From Pseudomonas sp. SCA2728.1_7 (GTDB lineage Bacteria; Pseudomonadota; Gammaproteobacteria; Pseudomonadales; Pseudomonadaceae): DNA of 64,000 bases. The translations under genes and the position numbers were made by a program. Of this stretch, positions 18,235-24,115 are shown piece after piece (the stretch's first letter is position 1; each line of letters opens with the position of its first letter). The notes below the pieces were generated by a model. That model saw nothing but the letters and a program-made list of their open reading frames with translations. It searched no databases and was not told the origin of the DNA. The stretch is taken from NCBI RefSeq assembly GCF_018138145.1, contig NZ_CP073104.1, forward strand, positions 2,666,001-2,730,000. The letters are read 5' to 3'.

Positions 18235-19422
18235 GTGGCTGGCAACAAGGACATTCCTAGGGTTCAAAACCCACCGCAAGGCGACGGGCATCACGTCACC
18301 TACCGCTACATGACGGCCACTGAACTGGCCGAGCGCGACGCCAGACAAAATGCTTACGACGCCATGCTGGCGCGGCAGGAGGCGTTCGAGCGCAGTCGTG
18401 AGGTGGCGGTCAAAAAAGCCGATCCCGTACGTGCTGGCTGCGTATTCGCCAAGTCCTGCAAATTGCCGGATGCGATTATCGACTACTCCAGCCCTTCGGG
18501 GATGGTGCCGACCGACAGCCTGAAGGATTACGGCGATCTGATTCTGCTGGGCGCGCGTGAGGCCGATGAAAGCGGCGCAGTTCCGCTCAAGAAAATCGGC
18601 GCAACCGCTATTCCAGCTGGATTTGGCAGCCTGGCTCTGGCGGGATCGGTGTTTGAAGCACTGCCCGCTGCTATATCTAGTGCGGCTGTTGCGCCTTTAG
18701 TTGGTTTGGTTGCGTTGTTCATGCCATCGAATCTTGGCGACAGTGCGCTGTATACCGACGAGCAGTTGCGTGGACTTGAACAGGCGCGAACCCGTGTTCG
18801 GCTGAGGGTCGAACAGCAGGCCGACGGCAGCCTGAAGGGCTACGGCTTCTACACCGGCAAGAATCGCGATTGGGAAATGGTTGATGTCGTGCAGTTCAAG
18901 TTGCGTGACAGCCGGCTCATTGCTGACTTAGGCGAAGGCGTAGAACTGATCTGGACGCCGGCTGTGGATGGCTCCGACATCCTTGGCATCCCCGCGCTGG
19001 AGGCTGCACCGCAAGCGCCGCATATCTGGGTGTATCCGCCGACGAAAGCGGCGGACGGGATTCTGGTTAATCCGGTTTATCCGCCGGAGTACAGGGATTT
19101 TATTCTGGTTTTTCCACCTGGCTCGTTGGTTCGGCCGGTATATATAGTCTTAAACGTTCCTAAAGATTTCAAATACCACCCCGCCCCTGTTTCGCTGCCG
19201 GCCTTTCCAGACGTGAAACCGGCACCACTGAAAACCTCCGTTCGCGGTGGAGGAAAAAAGCGAAGACGTTGGAAAGATGCATCGGGGAAAATTTACGAAT
19301 GGGACTCTCAGCATGGCAAGGTTGAGATGTACACCAAGCAAGGAAAACATCTTGGAGAATACGACCCGAAAACAGGGGAACAAACAAAGCCTGCCGATTC
19401 AACAAGGAGAGTAGAAAAATGA
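18235..19422 (+). CDS. S-type pyocin-domain bacteriocin with colicin E3-type rRNase domain
   Basis: Predicted antibacterial toxin of 395 residues. The N-terminal ~85 residues include CVFAKSCKLPD, then a small hydrophobic stretch (about 115-165). Next comes an S-type pyocin domain (about 175-305, with SALYTDEQLRGLEQARTRVRL and IWVYPPTKAADGILVNPVYPPEY). A basic linker precedes the toxic domain in the last ~55 residues. That domain matches the colicin E3 16S-rRNase: KIYEWDSQHG carries Asp357 and His360, Glu364 follows, and Arg391 aligns with E3 Arg545, so all four catalytic residues are present. The large TonB-receptor-binding region of long S pyocins is absent, so delivery (receptor uptake, type VI secretion or other) is unresolved. 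The start is GTG after GAAAGGACG. The stop overlaps the first immunity gene (ATGA). Confidence 0.87.
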   Translation: MAGNKDIPRVQNPPQGDGHHVTYRYMTATELAERDARQNAYDAMLARQEAFERSREVAVKKADPVRAGCVFAKSCKLPDAIIDYSSPSGMVPTDSLKDYGDLILLGAREADESGAVPLKKIGATAIPAGFGSLALAGSVFEALPAAISSAAVAPLVGLVALFMPSNLGDSALYTDEQLRGLEQARTRVRLRVEQQADGSLKGYGFYTGKNRDWEMVDVVQFKLRDSRLIADLGEGVELIWTPAVDGSDILGIPALEAAPQAPHIWVYPPTKAADGILVNPVYPPEYRDFILVFPPGSLVRPVYIVLNVPKDFKYHPAPVSLPAFPDVKPAPLKTSVRGGGKKRRRWKDASGKIYEWDSQHGKVEMYTKQGKHLGEYDPKTGEQTKPADSTRRVEK

Positions 19423-19649
19423 AGCATGTAATAGAGGTATTCGATCGAAAGACTGAGGATTTGCTCCTGACCGTAGAGATCGCGGCGCATCACGAGGAAG
19501 CATTGAGGGCGCTGATGAACTGGCAACAACCTGAAGATGAGTTCGATGGCTCGGATTTAGACGAAGAGCAGATCAAAGTTTTGGAGGACTGGACTGGAGA
19601 AAAGCTCTTGGACGCAACTCATATAGTTCAGTTGGTGTGCATCGAATGA
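19419..19649 (+). CDS. Candidate immunity protein 1
   Basis: Acidic 76-residue protein that starts inside the stop of the E3-type toxin gene (ATGA overlap), the standard position and coupling for a bacteriocin immunity gene. Its sequence (VFDRKTEDLL near the N-terminus, LDEEQIKVLEDWTGEKLL in the C-terminal half) clearly resembles the next gene product. It shares only a short FDxxTED resemblance with ImmE3. Many Asp/Glu residues would suit binding to the basic nuclease domain. It may belong to the small family DUF7683, an assignment I recall but cannot verify. Coding DNA is relatively AT-rich. Confidence 0.72.
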   Translation: MKHVIEVFDRKTEDLLLTVEIAAHHEEALRALMNWQQPEDEFDGSDLDEEQIKVLEDWTGEKLLDATHIVQLVCIE

Positions 19650-19903
19650 CTTATGGCAACTTCAAGCTGAATCACACCGTCGAGGCATTTAATAAACGCA
19701 CAGCTCGGTTAGTTTTCGAGATCCCCGTTCCCGATGGAAACATTGAGCGGCTCAGAGTAATCATGCATTGGGTCAATCCCGAAGACGAAATCTTTGGCTA
19801 TGACCTCGACCAAGAGCAGATAAAGCAATTTGAAGCTTTAATCGGTCGAGCTTTCTACGACTCTAAATACAATTTTCAAATGGGTTGTCATGGAAGCGAG
19901 TAA
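19646..19903 (+). CDS. Candidate immunity protein 2 (paralogue of the preceding gene)
   Basis: 85 residues from the ATG at 19646, which overlaps the stop of the first immunity gene by 4 bp; a GTG three codons upstream is an alternative. It aligns with its neighbour over most of its length: HxVExFxxxT at the start, NPEDE(I/F) in the middle, and DLDxEQIKxxE in the C-terminal half, ending in a similar QxxC. Two tandem immunity-like genes after one toxin suggest either a duplication protecting against a related toxin or an orphan immunity gene. A terminator follows. Confidence 0.7.
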   Translation: MTYGNFKLNHTVEAFNKRTARLVFEIPVPDGNIERLRVIMHWVNPEDEIFGYDLDQEQIKQFEALIGRAFYDSKYNFQMGCHGSE

Positions 19904-19914
19904 ATATCCTAAAA

Positions 19915-19950
19915 AAAAACCCCGACCAGTCACCTGATCGGGGTTTTCTT
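19915..19950. terminator. Bidirectional terminator between the bacteriocin locus and slyB-like gene
   Basis: Stem AAAACCCCGA...TCGGGGTTTT with inner pairing of CAG and CTG. A-rich on one side and T-rich on the other, so it can serve both the immunity genes (+) and the lipoprotein gene (-). Confidence 0.88.
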
Positions 19951-19965
19951 TACCCTGAATTCCGC

Positions 19966-20430
19966 TTAGTGCGAAACGCGGCTGGTCCCGCCAACGGTGG
20001 AGATGCGCACGCGCTCGCCAACGCGGAACACTTCGTTCTCCTGAACCTGCTGCACATAGGCACGCATGCTGCCATCGTCTTCACGCACGGTGATTTCCAC
20101 ACCTTGAGTACGGGTCAGACCTTCTTCGGTCGCCGAGCCGAGCAGACCACCCGCCACCGCACCGATGACTGCAGCAACGATGCTGCCCTTGCCGCCGCCA
20201 ATGGCGCTACCGCCGACGCCGCCGACCACTGCGCCTGCAGCGCCGCCGATCGGGGTTTTGGTGCCTTCGATTTTCACCGGACGCAGGGATTCGATGGTGC
20301 CCATGCGAATCGTCTGCACGCGACGCGCTTCGTCACGGGAGTAGGAGTCACCGGTCAGGCTCGATTGGCAGCCGGTGAGCAACATCGCCATCGTGGAAAA
20401 GGAAGCAACCAGCAGAACAGACTTACGCAT
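19966..20430 (-). CDS. Glycine-zipper outer-membrane lipoprotein (SlyB/PcpY-like)
   Basis: 154-residue lipoprotein. The signal peptide ends in lipobox LLTGC (Cys near residue 20). A glycine-zipper double membrane segment lies at about 60-105 (PIGGAAGAVVGGVGGSAIGGG and AVIGAVAGGLLGSATEEG), followed by a small beta-rich C-terminal domain (VEITVREDDGSMRAYVQ). This is the SlyB/17-kDa antigen family, associated with envelope integrity and Mg2+-dependent stress responses in other gamma-proteobacteria. The ATG at 20430 follows GGAGTTGATGCT; longer frames upstream are not expected to be coding. Confidence 0.85.
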   Translation of the reverse strand: MRKSVLLVASFSTMAMLLTGCQSSLTGDSYSRDEARRVQTIRMGTIESLRPVKIEGTKTPIGGAAGAVVGGVGGSAIGGGKGSIVAAVIGAVAGGLLGSATEEGLTRTQGVEITVREDDGSMRAYVQQVQENEVFRVGERVRISTVGGTSRVSH

Positions 20431-20609
20431 AGCATCAACTCCAAAGAAACATATAGTCATTAAACTCCGTGGCTTGACGCCTGTCACGACACCGCCCGGA
20501 TAAATTGGCTTTCATTCAGGCGCAGTACAGACACCTGCACGCTCCCCCTGATGTAGGCCTACAGTAGCGCCAAATTACCGATTCTGCGCCACGGACACCA
20601 AGGATTTTC

Positions 20610-20846
20610 ATGGATTACTTCATCATCGTCGTCACCACTGTCGCCGGTTTGTACTTCCACGGATGGTTGTACGTGCGGATCAAACGCTGGATGGATCGCG
20701 ACCTGGCGCTGTCATTGGCCGGCAAGCATGAAGGCAAACGTGCCTTCATGCTGGAACAGCTGGCTCGCGCTCAGGCGCTGAAGATCAAGCGCCGGGATCT
20801 GCCGAAGTGGCTGGAGGCCGCTGCGGCAGGCTATCCCGCTCGGTAG
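20610..20846 (+). CDS. Small membrane-anchored hypothetical protein
   Basis: 78 residues with one N-terminal hydrophobic helix (about residues 3-18, YFIIVVTTVAGLYFHGWLY) followed by a strongly basic cytoplasmic tail (RIKRWMDRDLALSLAG, KIKRRDLPKWL). I recognise the general pattern as a conserved Pseudomonas protein of unknown function often found next to pdxH, but can assign no role. It is convergent with pdxH, with only 5 bp between the stop codons. Confidence 0.75.
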   Translation: MDYFIIVVTTVAGLYFHGWLYVRIKRWMDRDLALSLAGKHEGKRAFMLEQLARAQALKIKRRDLPKWLEAAAAGYPAR

Positions 20847-20851
20847 ACTGC

Positions 20852-21499
20852 TCAGGGTGCCAGACGTTCAAGAATCCAGTCGGCGCCCTGCACACGGTAG
20901 TTGAGGCGATCGTGCAGACGGCTCGGACGGCCCTGCCAGAATTCGATGCGCTCCGGTAGCAAGCGGTAACCGCCCCAGTGTTGCGGGCAGTCGGGCTGAG
21001 TATCGGAGAAACGCTGCTCGGTGGCCTTGAGCAAATCTTCCAGTTCAGCGCGCCCGTTGATCACCCGGCTCTGCGGTGATGCCCAGGCGCCGAGGCGGCT
21101 GCCCAGTGGCCGCACCTGATAATACGCATCCGACTCCGCGGGCGTGACCTTCACCACCCGCCCTTCGATGCGCACCTGGCGCTCCAGGGTTGGCCAGAAG
21201 AAAGTCATGGCGGCGAACGGGTTGGCCACCAGATGCTGACCCTTGGCGCTGTCGTAGTTGGTGAAGAAGGTGAAACCCTGCTCGTCCAGGCCCTTGAGCA
21301 GCAGAATGCGACAGTGCGGTCGCCCATCCTTGTCGACCGTGGCCAGGGTCATGGCGTTGGCTTCCACCGGCGCCTGTTCGGTTTTCACCGCGTCGGCGAA
21401 CCACTGGTGGAACAACACAAACGGCTCGGCCGGGGCTTGCGCCTCGGTCAGGCCATCCCGGGTGTAATCACGACGCATATCTGCCAGAGCCTGGGTCAT
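20852..21499 (-). CDS. pdxH: Pyridoxamine 5'-phosphate oxidase
   Basis: FMN-dependent oxidase that converts pyridoxine- or pyridoxamine-phosphate to pyridoxal 5'-phosphate, the last step of vitamin B6 synthesis and salvage. The 215-residue length is typical. Family elements include an early substrate and FMN-binding part ([39 protein letters not shown]), [14 protein letters not shown], and the C-terminal [25 protein letters not shown]. The gene sits 24 bp downstream of the OmpA-type lipoprotein gene on the same strand. Confidence 0.96.
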   Translation of the reverse strand: MTQALADMRRDYTRDGLTEAQAPAEPFVLFHQWFADAVKTEQAPVEANAMTLATVDKDGRPHCRILLLKGLDEQGFTFFTNYDSAKGQHLVANPFAAMTFFWPTLERQVRIEGRVVKVTPAESDAYYQVRPLGSRLGAWASPQSRVINGRAELEDLLKATEQRFSDTQPDCPQHWGGYRLLPERIEFWQGRPSRLHDRLNYRVQGADWILERLAP

Positions 21500-21523
21500 G
21501 GCGCATTCCTTTTCGTTAGCGGA

Positions 21524-22624
21524 TCACTTCTTGTCGGCATCGGTCGCGGCGACTTTCTTGTCGGTCGCGGCGGCTTTGGCGGGAGCAGTCTTTTTCGCTG
21601 GGGCCTTGGCCGGGGCTTTTTTGGCCGGTGCCTTGGCAGCCGCTTTTTTCACCGGAGCCTTTTTGGTTGCCGGAACAGCGGCTTTTTTCGCGGCAGGGGC
21701 CGGGGTGACCGGCTTGGCGGCAGGCTTGACGTCTTGCGCGGCGACCATGGTCACTGGCTTCGGCGCCGGCATGTTGTACTTGCTCAGCAGGGCAACCATG
21801 GTGTTTTGCGGCGTCACCAGCAGTTCGACACGACGGTTCAGGGCACGACCTTCAACACTGTCGTTGGCCGCACGCGGCGCTTCGGAACCCATGCCACGCA
21901 GCATCAGGCGATCACGCTGCAAGCCACTGAGACGGAAGATTGCGGCGATGGCCTGGGCACGCTCCTGGCTCAGTTTGATATTGGCAGGCGCGGCACCACT
22001 GGAATCGCTATGGCCAAGGACCAGCACGGCAGTTTTCGGGTCGGCTTCAAGGATTTTCGCCACACGGGTGAACGGGCCGAGGGTGACCGGCAGCAGCATG
22101 GCTGGACGATCCGGGTTGAACGAGCCTTCGACCGGTGCAGTCACGACCAGCACGTTTTCACGGCGTTCGAGTTGCAGATTGCTGTCCTTGACCGCTTCAC
22201 GCAGACGCGGCTCGTAGTCGTCGAGCCAGGCCTGGGTGACTTTCGGATCCGGCATCGGCACGGCTTTGGTGGTGGGTTGATCCTTGCCGCCGAACGGCCA
22301 CCACCATTTGCTGCCGGTGTCGGCATCAGCCTTGGCCACGGCGACCGGTTTCTTGGCTTCAGGCGCTACTTCTGCCTTCATGTCAGCCTTGGCGGCTTCA
22401 TCATCGGAACCGAACGGCCAGTACCAAGGGTTGCTGCTTTCGGTTTTGGCAACCGGTGCAGTCGCCGCTGGCTTCAAAGGCGCCGGAGCCGGCTCCTTGG
22501 CCGCCACTTTGTCGGAAGAGCCGAACGGCCACCAACTGCCGCCGTCCGCATCGTTTTTTGGGGTCTGTGCACAACCGGTGATCGCTACACACAGGGCCAG
22601 GGCGAGGGTCTTTTTAGATGACAT
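21524..22624 (-). CDS. OmpA-family lipoprotein with WWPFG repeats and a Lys/Ala-rich tail
   Basis: 366-residue lipoprotein. The signal peptide ends in a TGC lipobox (VAITGCAQ). The first ~120 residues carry three copies of a Trp-rich motif (SWWPFGS, WYWPFGS, WWWPFGG) in Ala/Lys/Pro linkers. An OmpA C-terminal peptidoglycan-binding domain follows (about 150-270, with VLVLGHSDSSG and RALNRRVELLV). The last ~75 residues are almost only Ala, Lys and Pro (AAKAPAKKAPAKAP), resembling histone H1-like or AlgP-type tails. It is expected in the outer-membrane inner leaflet with the OmpA domain on peptidoglycan. The role of the tail in the periplasm is unknown. Confidence 0.85.
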   Translation of the reverse strand: MSSKKTLALALCVAITGCAQTPKNDADGGSWWPFGSSDKVAAKEPAPAPLKPAATAPVAKTESSNPWYWPFGSDDEAAKADMKAEVAPEAKKPVAVAKADADTGSKWWWPFGGKDQPTTKAVPMPDPKVTQAWLDDYEPRLREAVKDSNLQLERRENVLVVTAPVEGSFNPDRPAMLLPVTLGPFTRVAKILEADPKTAVLVLGHSDSSGAAPANIKLSQERAQAIAAIFRLSGLQRDRLMLRGMGSEAPRAANDSVEGRALNRRVELLVTPQNTMVALLSKYNMPAPKPVTMVAAQDVKPAAKPVTPAPAAKKAAVPATKKAPVKKAAAKAPAKKAPAKAPAKKTAPAKAAATDKKVAATDADKK

Positions 22625-22737
22625 TGAAAATCCACAAAATGAAGTAATGAAAAATCAGAGCACTTTCGCCCGGATAAACAGCCGTTTTGAAACGAAAAAC
22701 CGCTTGAGGTTCCGACCCTGGGACCTCGGATGCAACT

Positions 22738-23889
22738 TTACAGACAAGTGGCAAGTACCCGCGCGAGCTTCTGCGCACGCGGATCCATCAAAACGTACGG
22801 CCCAAGGGTATTTGTCACAAAACCGAAGGCGACATCATGCTCAGGATCAGCGAAACCGATGGAACCGCCCGCGCCCGGATGACCAAACGCCTTGGGGCCG
22901 AGGCCATAAGTGGCGTTGGGCACGTCCGGCTGATCAAGCATGCAGCCGAGGCCAAAACGAGTCCGGGTCAGCAAAGTCTTGTCTTCGCCGAGGCTGTGTT
23001 CGCGGGTCAGCTCTTCAAGCATGTCGCTTTCGAGCAGACTGCCGTCGAGCAGGCCCGCGTAGAAACCGGCCAGACTGCGCGCATTGCCGTGGCCATTGGC
23101 CGCCGGTTGCTGCATGCGCCGCCATTCCGGTTTGTTGGTGCTGGTGAGCACTGAAGGTGGGTTGGTAAAAGCGCGGGTGGTCATCGCGGTGGGCTCGCGC
23201 ATGGTCACTTGCAGCAGGCGTTGCGCGGCGGCATCGCCGGCGTTGCCCTTGCCGCGCGCGATGTGCGCCACGCGGTGGAATTCTTCGTCAGCCAGACCGA
23301 CGTGGAAATCCAGACCCAACGGCTTGGCCACACGCGCGACGATGGATTCGCCCGGCCCACGACCGTCAGCGCGACGCAGTAACTCGCCGATCAGCCAGCC
23401 ATAGGTGATTGCGGCATAACCATGGCCTGTGCCCGGCGTCCACCATGGCGCCTCGGCCGCAAGGGCATCGACCATGGTTTGCCAGTCATACAGTGCTTCC
23501 GGCGCGAGCAATTCACGCAGCGCCGGCAGACCGGCCTGATGACAGAGCAATTGACGCAGGGTGATGGATTCTTTGCCAGCAGCGGCGAATTCCGGCCAGT
23601 AGCGGGCGACCGGAACATCCAGTTGCAGCTTGCCTTCACCGACCAGTTGCAGGGCGGTGACGGCGGTAAAGGTTTTGGTGCAGGAGAACAGGTTGGCGAT
23701 GGTGTCGCTGTGCCAGGCTTCGGCGCCATCCTTGTCGGCAGTACCGGACCAGAGATCGAGGACGGTTTCTCCACCGACCTTGATGCACAGGGCTGCGCCG
23801 CGTTCCTGGGGATCGTCGAACAGTGCGGCAAAGGCTTCGCGCACCGCTTCGAATTGAAGCTCGTAATGTCCCTGAATCTGCACCCGCAA
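22738..23889 (-). CDS. Serine hydrolase of the beta-lactamase class C/esterase family
   Basis: 383-residue EstB/AmpC-type serine hydrolase without a signal peptide, so probably a cytoplasmic esterase rather than a periplasmic beta-lactamase. The catalytic SxxK is SCTK at residues 69-72 (NLFSCTKTFTAV). The second motif is the Tyr of AITYGWLIGELL, and a C-terminal HPGAGGSIGFADPE corresponds to the KTG-like HxG box. The start MRVQIQGHYELQF is the first in-frame ATG. Substrate unknown. Confidence 0.87.
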   Translation of the reverse strand: MRVQIQGHYELQFEAVREAFAALFDDPQERGAALCIKVGGETVLDLWSGTADKDGAEAWHSDTIANLFSCTKTFTAVTALQLVGEGKLQLDVPVARYWPEFAAAGKESITLRQLLCHQAGLPALRELLAPEALYDWQTMVDALAAEAPWWTPGTGHGYAAITYGWLIGELLRRADGRGPGESIVARVAKPLGLDFHVGLADEEFHRVAHIARGKGNAGDAAAQRLLQVTMREPTAMTTRAFTNPPSVLTSTNKPEWRRMQQPAANGHGNARSLAGFYAGLLDGSLLESDMLEELTREHSLGEDKTLLTRTRFGLGCMLDQPDVPNATYGLGPKAFGHPGAGGSIGFADPEHDVAFGFVTNTLGPYVLMDPRAQKLARVLATCL

Positions 23890-24002
23890 CTCCCCCGCGA
23901 AAACGCTCTACAAAGTGGCCCGCATTGTTCCAGCCCTTGAGGGATTTGGGAACAGCTGCGGGCCGGACGGTTATTTCAGAAATTTCGCTGAGGCGGCTGA
24001 CG

Positions 24003-24090
24003 CCTTCGCGAGCAGGCTCGCTCCCACACTGGATCTCTGTATCACTAAAGATCTCCTGTGGGAGCCTGCTCCGGGCGGCGTTCCGACGAA
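24003..24090. repeat. Degenerate REP pair carrying a 15-bp insert
   Basis: The left arm is an intact GAGCAGGCTCGCTCCCACA. The right arm starts as CTGTGGGAGC, then reads CTGCTC followed by CGGGCGGCGTTCCGA before continuing as CGAAGAACGATGACG. Without these 15 bases it would read close to a normal REP arm. The same 15-mer interrupts another repeat at 29607-29621. Confidence 0.75.
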
Positions 24091-24115
24091 GAACGATGAC
24101 GCGGTGCCTCAGGAC

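Noticed and set aside
20610..20846. Small toxin of a type I toxin-antitoxin pair
   Set aside because: One membrane helix and a basic tail are suggestive, but there is no antisense RNA-like promoter, and the gene appears conserved beside pdxH.
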